Assembly (NCBI GenBank): GCA_937910785.1 | Contig: CALDLG010000021.1 | Coordinates: forward strand, 1-64,000 | Length of the DNA: 64,000 bases | Reading direction: 5' to 3' | Source of the DNA: an uncultured Lachnospiraceae bacterium | Lineage (GTDB): Bacteria > Bacillota > Clostridia > Lachnospirales > Lachnospiraceae | Shown here: piece by piece, positions 36,059 to 43,367 of the stretch | How positions within the stretch are numbered: position 1 is the first letter of the stretch | Layout: each line of letters begins with the position of its first letter | Program-made: the position numbers and the translations under genes | Notes under the pieces: model-generated | Databases searched by the model: none | What the model was told of the DNA's origin: nothing | The model's input: the letters and a program-made list of their open reading frames with translations, nothing else

Positions 36059-36637
36059 TCAGCCGGCATCTATGCCAAAATTAGCGCACATAGCCGCAAG
36101 ACCGCCTTCAAACCCCTGACCAATTGCTCCAAACTTCCACTGGCCGCCGCTTCTGAAGATTTCAGCGGCAAGCACTGCCGTCTCGGTAGAAAATTCTTCT
36201 TCCAGATCATACTCAATAGCCGTTTCACCAACTTCATCATCGGCATTCTTAATTTTTGCCACACGCACATATGCATTGCTGACCTGCCCGAACGTCGGCC
36301 CCTCATCATAGATTGTAACTACAATAACAATTTTCTCCACATACTCTGGTATCTTGCTGAAATCAATTACAATCTGCTCCTGATCTCCATCGTCATCTCC
36401 GTCAACATTATCCCCTCTTTCATCCCCTTTTGAGAAAACAGCTCCGCTTGGATGCGTCAGATTTCCATAAAATACGAAATCCTTCTCATTAGAGCAAAGA
36501 CCGTTTGCTCCTACCAGAAAAGCAGAAACATCCAAATCAAATTTTGCCCCCCATCCAAGACCGACCAGCGCCATCTTCATAGATTTCTCCAGTGATACCT
36601 TTTGCCCTTTTGTTACTTTTTGCAAATTTACAGCCAT
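36059..36637 (-). CDS. terD: TerD family calcium-binding stress protein
   Basis: The 192-residue protein has the family opening 'MAVNLQKVTKGQKVSLEK' and 'ALVGLGWG...FDLDVSAFL'. An acidic calcium-binding stretch follows ('KGDERGDNVDGDDDGD', about 70-85), then 'VVTIYDEGPTFGQVSNAYVRV' and the end 'QWKFGAIGQGFEGGLAAMC'. TerD-type proteins bind Ca2+ and work in tellurite/phage/colicin stress systems at the inner face of the membrane. Start chosen at 36637 after AAGGAGGT; a longer frame has no support. Upstream lies a Ca2+-type P-ATPase gene. Confidence 0.92.
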   Translation of the reverse strand: MAVNLQKVTKGQKVSLEKSMKMALVGLGWGAKFDLDVSAFLVGANGLCSNEKDFVFYGNLTHPSGAVFSKGDERGDNVDGDDDGDQEQIVIDFSKIPEYVEKIVIVVTIYDEGPTFGQVSNAYVRVAKIKNADDEVGETAIEYDLEEEFSTETAVLAAEIFRSGGQWKFGAIGQGFEGGLAAMCANFGIDAG

Positions 36638-36689
36638 GCTATACCTCCTTAAAATTTGATTCTGCATAAGTATCCGTTTTCGGACTGCA

Positions 36690-36712
36690 AAAAACAAAAT
36701 GCCTTCGGCATT
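36690..36712 (-). terminator. Terminator-like hairpin between the P-ATPase and terD genes
   Basis: On the minus strand AATGCC-GAA-GGCATT is followed by TTGTTTTTT, a compact intrinsic terminator in the 102-base gap. It may reduce read-through, so terD and the downstream genes probably have a promoter of their own as well. Confidence 0.65.
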
Positions 36713-36739
36713 ATTTCCACTCTTAGGCGAAATTCCATA

Positions 36740-39400
36740 TTACATAAAAGATTTTCTTATCAAATCAACAGGAATGACCGTCATACCGAGCAGGATCACC
36801 GTTATCCATCCGGCGGCTCCAAACGGGATACAACTGAACATATTTCCGATCCACTGAAATAACCCAATCGGAACCAGCGCCGCATTCACAATCAGGAACT
36901 GAACCAGTGCAATAAGAAACCATACTTTTAAAAATCCTGGATTTTCCTTTAAACCCGCAAAAATTGCAAATTTTTCATCCCGCACATTAAATCCGTTAAA
37001 AAGAGCGCTCACAATAAACAATACGAAATATGCCGTATATAATTTTTGTTCGCCCCCCATCATTTCTCCAAATACAGGAAGCTTTAAGAAACAGAAGCTG
37101 ATCATCGTAATCCAAAGCGCTGTGAGCATAATCTGCGCCATCATTTCCTTACTGATAATGCTTTCGTCCCTTCGTCTTGGCTGCTCCCTCATATACTTCT
37201 CATGTGCCGGTTCATTTCCCAACATAATCGCCCCTAAGCTGTCCATAACAAGATTGACAAATAACAAATGAGTGACTTTCAACGGTTCCACAATTCCAAA
37301 AAAAGGGCTTATTGCGCTCACAATCACCGCAGCCACATTAATGACCAGCTGGAACCTACAAAACTTCAATATATTGTTATAGATTGTCCGGCCATAAAGA
37401 ATTGCATCTTTAATGGATTTAAAATTGTCATCCAGAATAACAATCTCTCCGGCCTCTTTGGCTGCCTGCGTGCCGCTCCCCATCGCAAATCCGACATCTG
37501 CTCTTTTCAAAGCAGGTGAATCATTTACGCCATCTCCTGTCATGCCTACGACCATATTCATTTCCTGGCACAATTTGACCATGCGCGACTTATCCGTAGG
37601 CAGCGCTCTCGCAATCACGCGTATCTCTTTGAGCATACTTTTTACGTCTTCATCGCTCATTGCGTTAAGCTGTGCGGAAGTCAGTGCCCTGTCGCTTTCT
37701 TTTCTCATCAACCCGGAATCCCTGGCAATGGAAACGGCTGTTTCTAATCGGTCTCCGGTAATCATTACAACCTGAATGCCGGCCTCCTGCACCTCACGAA
37801 TGGCCTCCTTAGCCTCAGGTCTGACATCGTCTCTGATTGCCGCCAGTCCAATCAGCACAACATCGTCATTAATGGAATCTTCTCTGAATGGACTGTCCGA
37901 ATACCCAAAAGCAAGCACTCGCATAGCTCTTGATGCATATTCATTGATTTTTTTATTTAATACCTCCGGAACCAGATCAACTACATCGCCATTTGCGTTC
38001 AGCCCTTTCGCAGCTATTTCAAGAAATTTTTCGGGAGCCCCTTTATAAAACACCTGGCGCAATTCCCTGATTTCGGCCTGACTGAATTTATTGGTCGAAT
38101 TAAATCCCTGGGACAGACCCACGCTGTAATCTGCCTCTTTATCTGAGCCGCCGGCAAGGAATCTGTATTCATCCTCTCCCAGAAAGCGCATAAGAGCCTG
38201 GTCTGTCGCATTACCGCCGATAACACGATGCTCGCCGTCAAACATAGACGCCGTATTTTTACCAATTGCAATATTCACCATAGACCTTACTTTTCCATGG
38301 TTTTTCAGTTCATTCAACGGTATATTTGTTCCATCCGGCATAAAAAAATCAACAACCTCAAGGCTTCCCTTGGTTATTGTACCTGTCTTGTCGCTGAAAA
38401 GAATATTTAATCCGCCGGCTGTTTCAATCCCAACTGCTTTTCTGACAAGCACATTATGCGCAAGCATCCGGCTGGTGTTCTGCATGAGAACCAGCGAAAT
38501 CATAAGCGGCAGTCCCTCCGGAACAGCGCAGACAACGATTAAAATAGCCAGCGACACCGCTTCAATCACATCCATGAGGATGTTGCTCCATCCACTTGCA
38601 AAATATCCGGAAAAGCCTCCCCCTCTGACGATAAAATAAGTCAGATACATCACCACAATAACAATTGCGGATACATATCCAAAAACAGAAATCTGATTTG
38701 CTAATTTTGATAATTTAATCTTAAGCGGTGAATCCGGCTCATCCTCCTGCATATCCGCGGCCATTTTTCCCATCATTGTCGTCATGCCGACTTTTCGCAC
38801 GTCCATAACGCCCTCGCCGTCAAAGACCACAGTTCCCCGAAACAAAGAATACCCGTCAACAAAAATATCTCCGGTCAGTTCCTCTGAAAACATCGTTTCC
38901 TCAGGTGCGGCAAATTTTTTACATTCTTCCGCTTCCCCGTTCATAGCGGAATTATCAACGCGAAGGTCACCTGCTACCAAAATGCCATCCGCCGGAACCT
39001 TATCCCCGGATTGAAGAATAATCTTATCGCCCACCACAACTTCATCGACTTCAATCAGGGATATCATCCCATTTCTGTATGCCTTGCATGTGTCCTTTTT
39101 CGCACTGTCTTTCAATGCCCGATATTCAGTATCACTGGCAACAGCTGTCTTTGCGGTAACGAATGCGACGATCAGTATGGCAACAATCGTTCCGACGGGC
39201 TCATAAATCTCCGCATATCCCAGAAAGAACATGACCACCATAATCACCACAATAATAAGCAGAATCCTAATCATCGGATCGCCGAATGTTTCCTTAAATT
39301 CATCCCAAAAAGTCGCAGGTTCAGAATCCGGTATAACATTTGAACCATATTTTTGTCGTGATTCGTTTACCTCTTTGTCGCTCATACCTTTAAACTTCAT
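36740..39400 (-). CDS. Calcium-type P-ATPase (PMCA-like)
   Basis: The 886-residue pump is complete. It has an N-terminal cation-ATPase domain and helices M1-M2 (about 44-82). An actuator loop carries 'SAMNGEAEE' (family TGE replaced by NGE), and M4 has 'VVCAVPEGLPLMISL' (PEGLP, as in plasma-membrane Ca2+ pumps). The phosphorylated Asp is in 'DKTGTITKG' (about 337). The hinge is 'VGMTGDGVNDSPALKRADVGFAMG' and four to six C-terminal helices end the protein. It is expected to export Ca2+ (or another divalent cation) using ATP. First gene of the cluster; ribosome site GGGAGG. Pairing with TerD suggests a calcium-dependent system. Confidence 0.9.
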   Translation of the reverse strand: MKFKGMSDKEVNESRQKYGSNVIPDSEPATFWDEFKETFGDPMIRILLIIVVIMVVMFFLGYAEIYEPVGTIVAILIVAFVTAKTAVASDTEYRALKDSAKKDTCKAYRNGMISLIEVDEVVVGDKIILQSGDKVPADGILVAGDLRVDNSAMNGEAEECKKFAAPEETMFSEELTGDIFVDGYSLFRGTVVFDGEGVMDVRKVGMTTMMGKMAADMQEDEPDSPLKIKLSKLANQISVFGYVSAIVIVVMYLTYFIVRGGGFSGYFASGWSNILMDVIEAVSLAILIVVCAVPEGLPLMISLVLMQNTSRMLAHNVLVRKAVGIETAGGLNILFSDKTGTITKGSLEVVDFFMPDGTNIPLNELKNHGKVRSMVNIAIGKNTASMFDGEHRVIGGNATDQALMRFLGEDEYRFLAGGSDKEADYSVGLSQGFNSTNKFSQAEIRELRQVFYKGAPEKFLEIAAKGLNANGDVVDLVPEVLNKKINEYASRAMRVLAFGYSDSPFREDSINDDVVLIGLAAIRDDVRPEAKEAIREVQEAGIQVVMITGDRLETAVSIARDSGLMRKESDRALTSAQLNAMSDEDVKSMLKEIRVIARALPTDKSRMVKLCQEMNMVVGMTGDGVNDSPALKRADVGFAMGSGTQAAKEAGEIVILDDNFKSIKDAILYGRTIYNNILKFCRFQLVINVAAVIVSAISPFFGIVEPLKVTHLLFVNLVMDSLGAIMLGNEPAHEKYMREQPRRRDESIISKEMMAQIMLTALWITMISFCFLKLPVFGEMMGGEQKLYTAYFVLFIVSALFNGFNVRDEKFAIFAGLKENPGFLKVWFLIALVQFLIVNAALVPIGLFQWIGNMFSCIPFGAAGWITVILLGMTVIPVDLIRKSFM

Positions 39401-39546
39401 ATCTGACCTCCCGTTTTTACTCCATATCCCCCTCGCAGTCTTATTTCACCTTTCTTTTTTTGAATAATAGAATAAATCCTTCCTGAAATGCTGATAATAC
39501 CCTTAGCGATACTTACAATAATCAAAATACTATATATGATTCCGAC
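39401..39546 (-). promoter_or_regulatory. Leader/promoter region of the 18-kb cluster
   Basis: There is no gene here. It must contain or follow the promoter of the P-ATPase gene. The only strong -10-like hexamer read leftward is TATAAT inside the 27-bp repeat at 39547-39573 just upstream. Several weaker TATA-like hexamers lie at 39520-39535, but none has a good -35. Confidence 0.35.
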
Positions 39547-39573
39547 TTTCGCAGAGTGTTTTATTATACGAAA
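39547..39573. repeat. Left 27-bp inverted repeat flanking the recombinase gene
   Basis: TTTCGCAGAGTG...TATACGAAA; the reverse complement at 40953-40979 agrees at 26 of 27 bases. Each copy is itself a loose palindrome, TTTCG(C/T)A at one end and its inverse at the other around an A/T-rich centre. That is the form of a tyrosine-recombinase core site. It also carries TATAAT, reading toward the P-ATPase gene. Confidence 0.8.
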
Positions 39574-39624
39574 AATCCTTCTGCAATACGCTTAAACAGG
39601 GAATTCCGCATTTATTCTGACCCA

Positions 39625-40773
39625 TCATTTGCCCCCTAAAAATCCGGAAAGCTTATCCATATTCTGCTGTTTCAAGTCCATAGACGGATGCACATACCGG
39701 TTCATGGTTATCGCCACGCTGGCATGACCAAGAATTTCCGCAAGTGACTTGATATCGAAACCTAATTCCACGCATCTTGTCGCAAAGGAATGGCGGCAAG
39801 TGTGCATCGTAGCACCCTTAATCCCACATGCTCTCATCATGGAATTAAAATGATTTTCAAGCGTCCTTGGTTCCATGAATACCTGCTCCAATCCGGTTAA
39901 GAAAAAGCATTCATCCGGTCTTCTGCTTTTTATGATCATTTGAAAAACCGCATTGGGAATGGGAATATCTCTTACGGAACAATCACTCTTTGGCGTATCG
40001 ATGATTATTTTAGTCCTCTGCCTGCTCCCCTTGGGAAGCTGTATTCGCTGCATTGTCTTTCCTACATGGAGACTCTTCTCCGCAAAAGAAATATCCCCCC
40101 AGGTCAAAGCGCAGATTTCTCCAATACGCATCCCTGTATAAAGAACCAAAAGCACTCCCAGTTTTATCGGGGTTACATCTCTCATTAAATAATTACTGAC
40201 GATCTTCTGTTCATCTTTGCTAAATACACGAAGCTGCTTCTGAGATTGCTTCACTGATATCCCATCAAACGAAATTACCGGAACACATTTCACATTCCGG
40301 GCATAGTCCATGACGTTTTTCATGACCGAAAGGATACCCGATACGGTCTTCGGCGCAAGTCCCTTTCCCTTTTTTCCGCCTGCCATAAGTAAATTACTTG
40401 AAAACGTCAATACGTCATCTCTGGAAATGTCAATAATTCTTTTGAATCCAAATTCCGGTAAAATATAATTATCCAGAATATTTCTATACCTTGCGATACT
40501 TGATAACTTCAGACCTGACTGTACTGTTTCAAACCAATCATCGGATATCCTGGAAAACGTATCTTCCTTTTCCCTTATCATTTGCTCCGCTAAGCTCATC
40601 TCTTTTTCATTCTGTACTGCTTTTTCCCGGATAAGTTTCTCCTTTACCTCCTGATATGTCCTGCCGTATACGGAACCCTGCACTTTTCTTCCCGCCTCAT
40701 TCTTCTTAAGAAAACGTCCTTCCCAACGTCCGTCCTTTCTTTTTCGAATATTTTCTCCTCGCCTTGCCATCAT
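39625..40773 (-). CDS. Tyrosine recombinase/integrase (Tn916-like class)
   Basis: The 382-residue enzyme has an N-terminal arm-binding domain ('RKRKDGRWEGRFLKKNEAG', 'SVYGRTYQEVKEKL', about 7-50) and a SAM-like core-binding domain (about 75-175). The catalytic domain carries 'LYTGMRIGEICALTWGDI' (first Arg), 'HTCRHSFATRCVELG' (His-x2-Arg), 'LAEILGHASVAITMNRYVHP' (His and nucleophile Tyr). All catalytic residues are present. Start set at MMARRGEN after GGAAGGTGGG. No excisionase, phage or conjugation gene is next to it. It lies within a pair of 27-bp inverted repeats, so it may invert its own cassette. Confidence 0.9.
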   Translation of the reverse strand: MMARRGENIRKRKDGRWEGRFLKKNEAGRKVQGSVYGRTYQEVKEKLIREKAVQNEKEMSLAEQMIREKEDTFSRISDDWFETVQSGLKLSSIARYRNILDNYILPEFGFKRIIDISRDDVLTFSSNLLMAGGKKGKGLAPKTVSGILSVMKNVMDYARNVKCVPVISFDGISVKQSQKQLRVFSKDEQKIVSNYLMRDVTPIKLGVLLVLYTGMRIGEICALTWGDISFAEKSLHVGKTMQRIQLPKGSRQRTKIIIDTPKSDCSVRDIPIPNAVFQMIIKSRRPDECFFLTGLEQVFMEPRTLENHFNSMMRACGIKGATMHTCRHSFATRCVELGFDIKSLAEILGHASVAITMNRYVHPSMDLKQQNMDKLSGFLGGK

Positions 40774-40915
40774 AACCCACCTTCCTGACTGACCCATTTC
40801 CTGACCCTTTATAGGGATGTCACCTCTCGTGCTTTCTTTATATTACAAAGAATTTGTCGAAAATTAAGCAAATAGACCAAGAAATGTTGACAAATAATTT
40901 CTCAAAGTGTAAACT

Positions 40916-40939
40916 GAATAAAACTTAGTAAGTTTATTC
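40916..40939. repeat. Palindrome next to the right recombinase repeat
   Basis: AAACTTA-G-TAAGTTT is perfect and is extended by GAAT/ATTC with one bulged A. It lies 14 bases from the right 27-bp repeat and upstream of the recombinase gene, so it could be an operator or accessory site. Confidence 0.55.
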
Positions 40940-40952
40940 GCCTTAAAGTGTC

Positions 40953-40979
40953 TTTCGTATAATAAAACACTTTGCGAAA
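40953..40979. repeat. Right 27-bp inverted repeat flanking the recombinase gene
   Basis: It is the inverted partner of 39547-39573 with one mismatch (A for G). Ends TTTCGTA and TGCGAAA are inverted half-sites around a 13-base centre. It carries TATAAT reading rightward, toward the tRNA gene. Confidence 0.8.
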
Positions 40980-41108
40980 AAGCTGCGAGTCAAGATACGA
41001 ATCTTAAAATGAAAATCTCCCATAGAGTCCATTGCTTTTTGAAAAAGAGCGTTTGCGGAAACTGTGCTGTTTAAAATATTTCCTGTGAATAATTTCTCCA
41101 CATAACCC

Positions 41109-41137
41109 TTGACATTTTCTTCAAAACTATATATAAT
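41109..41137 (+). promoter_or_regulatory. Consensus promoter of tRNA-Arg
   Basis: TTGACA (41109-41114) and TATAAT (41132-41137) are separated by exactly 17 bases, a perfect housekeeping promoter. The predicted start lies about 25 bases before the mature tRNA. Confidence 0.9.
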
Positions 41138-41168
41138 TGCATATGTTGTGAGTTCTTATTTCACAAAT

Positions 41169-41242
41169 GTGCGTTTAGCTCAGCTGGATAGAGCGTTTGG
41201 CTACGGACCAAAAGGTCGGGGGTTCGAATCCTCTAACGCACG
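41169..41242 (+). tRNA. tRNA-Arg(ACG)
   Basis: The 74-base cloverleaf has acceptor GTGCGTT/AACGCAC, D-arm GCTC...GAGC, anticodon stem TTTGG/CCAAA around CTACGGA (anticodon ACG, read as ICG), T-arm with loop TTCGAAT and a discriminator G. CCA is not encoded. The last bases are copied into the tandem repeat that follows. Confidence 0.93.
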
Positions 41243-41306
41243 TTAGTGCGTTTTAGCACGTTAGTGCGTTTTAGCACGTTAGTGCGTTTTAGCACGTTAG
41301 TGCGTT
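41238..41306. repeat. 18-bp tandem repeat made from the tRNA-Arg 3' end
   Basis: The unit GCACGTTAGTGCGTTTTA occurs three times (41238, 41256, 41274) and a fourth time in part (41292-41306). Its first bases are the last five bases of the tRNA. Each unit contains the small hairpin GCAC-GTTA-GTGC. Confidence 0.9.
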
Positions 41307-41314
41307 GCGCATTG

Positions 41315-41361
41315 AAAAAGGTGTAATGTCCTTTCCGCAAGTCAGGACATTACACCTTTTT
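41315..41361. terminator. Bidirectional terminator between tRNA-Arg and the RiPP locus
   Basis: A perfect 17-bp stem (41315-41331 with 41345-41361) is bounded by A5 on the left and T5 on the right, so it ends both the rightward tRNA transcript and the leftward RiPP operon. Confidence 0.92.
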
Positions 41362-41404
41362 CATTTATTTTTCGCTTCTGCAGGATAACAGTCCCTGGGA
41401 TTTC

Positions 41405-41938
41405 CTAAATCAGCACAATTACTCCCAGCACAAGAACTTCCGCGGTCACGATCGCAGTCGTTGCCTCGGCTATCGTTTGTGCAACCGCGAGATAAACAGC
41501 AAGTTCGAGCTGTGCCACGACATCCACATCCATCGTCACACAGCCGTCGGCTTTCTGCAGTGACATCTTTTCCTCCTCCGTATACAACTCCGGGCAAAAC
41601 GGCAGAACCAGATAATTCGTATCCGCCGTATTCTGAATGATGCGCAGTTCACAGCCCGGCTTGATGATCTGCTTCTCCTTATCGCTCCATGTATGAAGCA
41701 TTCTGAATAACGTCTGCGCAGCCTCTTCCACCCCTTCATAGGGAAGAATCACATAAGCGCTGAACTTATCAGCCTCAATCACGCGATACTGCTTTGATTC
41801 CTCAACGGGAACGGAATACTCTTTCAGCAGCTCTTCCGGGCTTTCCAGGAATTTCTTCTTTACATCCTCGTCCTGCCAGCACGCCGCCACAAGCCTTGCA
41901 TAATTTTTACGATATCCATTTAATTCTTCTCTGTCCAT
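41405..41938 (-). CDS. RiPP precursor with nitrile-hydratase-type leader (proteusin-like)
   Basis: The 177-residue peptide has an NHLP-type leader. It begins 'LVAACWQDEDVKKKFLESP' (about 16-34), and a late leader block 'LRIIQNTADTNYLVLP' (about 98-113) is followed by 'ELYTEEEKMSLQKADG'. The usual Gly-Gly cleavage point corresponds to about G132. The remaining 45 residues (133-177) start with Cys and are strongly hydrophobic, rich in Val, Ala, Leu, Ile and Thr with spaced Glu and Gln, ending LGVIVLI. That is the make-up expected of a D/L-alternating membrane-active peptide. The two downstream-strand neighbours are the radical SAM maturases. The core-to-product chemistry is inferred. Confidence 0.8.
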   Translation of the reverse strand: MDREELNGYRKNYARLVAACWQDEDVKKKFLESPEELLKEYSVPVEESKQYRVIEADKFSAYVILPYEGVEEAAQTLFRMLHTWSDKEKQIIKPGCELRIIQNTADTNYLVLPFCPELYTEEEKMSLQKADGCVTMDVDVVAQLELAVYLAVAQTIAEATTAIVTAEVLVLGVIVLI

Positions 41939-41960
41939 ACTTTCTCCTCCTTGGCATATG

Positions 41961-43361
41961 TCATTCTTCCATTTTCAGGAAGCCGGATTGATACCACTTC
42001 TCCAGCATATAATAACTATGTGTATAATCAACGTGATACTGCTCCTCCAGAATCCCGGCGATCCTCTCTATACTCTGTCCTCCTTCCTCTATCAGTCTGG
42101 CCGCGATTCCGGGAATATTTCTCTCAAATCCATTTCGATATTCCAGTTTATTTTCATAGCCGCCCCTGCTTCTTATGATAATACCGTTTTCCACATACTC
42201 GATATTCAGATAAGGATAAAAAGAAATTATTTTTTCATAATCGGTCTTTCCCATATGCCGTTTTATCATTTCCTCAAGCGCCGTCCGAAAACTTTCCCTA
42301 TCGGTGAAATCTGCCTTCGCAATCAAATATTCTCCGGTGGGATGCCCGTCATCCACGCCGCAGGGGGACAACAGCCGGATTTCTTTTCGCGGCATATTGA
42401 TGACCAGTCCGGAAACACAGCAAATCGTTCCCACATGATAGTCTTCCGCCCCTTCTTTTCGATTTCTTCCGGCCCCGGCAAAATGATTGGACGGCGCCTG
42501 TTCAAACTGTGGAAGCAGCTCTGTGTAGAGCAGTTCCTCCGGCGTAAAAAAATTCATGACCTCTGCAAATGTCTCCGCATCCAGAATCGAAAAACGATGA
42601 ATCTGCCGATATCTTTTATGAAAATCAGAAAGCATTTTCCGGGTTCTTTCGGGGTCCCGCATCGATACCGCCGTTGTCATCTGCGGAATCGTTCCCAAAA
42701 TCTCATAAAAATCTCCGGCAAATTCTTCATAATCCGGATTATCCAGCGGTTCCGAAGCGTAATAGCATGTGCCGCTTCCCGCAGCATCTCCGAGTATCGT
42801 TTTCATATCATATAAAATTCCCCGGAACAATTCCGTATTTTCCGGCGTATGCCTGTAGATTTGTTTCAGCTTTCCGGCATTGACTCCGCAGAAAGGACAA
42901 CCGACCGAACAGCCATCCGTAAGTTCAAACATAAGCGGCGCATGAATCATGACCTGATTCCGCGTACCCATTTCTGTCCGGCATCTGTTGATCTGCCGTT
43001 TTCTCCATTGTCTGAAACGCGGATCGGCCGGTACGCAGCCCGTCTGCTGCATATAATTTCTGGCTTTCAGTTTATTTACGATAAACTGCTGATAGCAGGC
43101 CGCCTCTTCCGTAATGCAGGAGCTCCCCTCTTCTTTTACAAGCAGGCACTTTATTTTTTCACAGGGAATGTCCACATGGATATCCTGTAAAGTCTTTTCC
43201 GGCTCCTGCGCCATCTTTGCGGCAAAATCCGCATCCATACTGCAACATTCCAGAACACGTTTCACCTGTGCGGCAATCCGCTCATTCTCCACAAGATGAT
43301 AGCCATCTCGCTGCGGATGCAGGCAGCAGTCTTCCGTCGTTTTTTCCGATTCCATTCCCAT
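41961..43361 (-). CDS. Radical SAM RiPP maturase, PoyD-type epimerase candidate
   Basis: The 466-residue enzyme has a leader-like N-terminal domain ('VKRVLECCSMDADFAAKM', about 33-50), then the cluster motif 'ELTDGCSVGCPFCGVNA' (C-x3-C-x2-C, Cys 151, 155, 158). The surrounding 'GCSVGCxFCG' is what I recall for the PoyD/OspD group that turns L- into D-residues in proteusins. The C-terminus (about 400-466) has a winged-helix look ('EEQYHVDYTHSYYMLEKWYQSGFL'), perhaps a leader-binding element. It lies 22 bases before the precursor gene and 6 bases after the other maturase. Confidence 0.75.
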   Translation of the reverse strand: MGMESEKTTEDCCLHPQRDGYHLVENERIAAQVKRVLECCSMDADFAAKMAQEPEKTLQDIHVDIPCEKIKCLLVKEEGSSCITEEAACYQQFIVNKLKARNYMQQTGCVPADPRFRQWRKRQINRCRTEMGTRNQVMIHAPLMFELTDGCSVGCPFCGVNAGKLKQIYRHTPENTELFRGILYDMKTILGDAAGSGTCYYASEPLDNPDYEEFAGDFYEILGTIPQMTTAVSMRDPERTRKMLSDFHKRYRQIHRFSILDAETFAEVMNFFTPEELLYTELLPQFEQAPSNHFAGAGRNRKEGAEDYHVGTICCVSGLVINMPRKEIRLLSPCGVDDGHPTGEYLIAKADFTDRESFRTALEEMIKRHMGKTDYEKIISFYPYLNIEYVENGIIIRSRGGYENKLEYRNGFERNIPGIAARLIEEGGQSIERIAGILEEQYHVDYTHSYYMLEKWYQSGFLKMEE

Positions 43362-43367
43362 TTCCTC

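Larger units (their letters stand above)
40774..41108. other. 335-base non-coding stretch between recombinase and tRNA-Arg
   Basis: It holds no ORF with a ribosome site. It contains a 24-base palindrome (40916-40939), the right 27-bp repeat (40953-40979), and three CAAAGTG/TAAAGTG-like motifs near 40902, 40945 and, inverted, within the repeat. These could be arm-type sites of the recombinase. The rest (40985-41100) shows nothing I can name. Confidence 0.4.

Noticed and set aside
39625..40773. The integrase as the end of a prophage or conjugative element
   Set aside because: No structural phage, excisionase, relaxase or coupling-protein genes are on either side. The tRNA lies with its 5' side toward the integrase, not the usual arrangement for insertion into the tRNA 3' end.
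41238..41306. Short tandem repeats after the tRNA as a CRISPR or origin
   Set aside because: Units are contiguous 18-mers derived from the tRNA end; no spacers, no DnaA boxes or replication genes nearby.
41361..41597. Cys/Arg-rich 78-residue ORF on the minus strand as a second small precursor peptide
   Set aside because: It lies wholly inside the RiPP precursor gene region in another frame, has no ribosome site and its composition is what the other reading frame gives.
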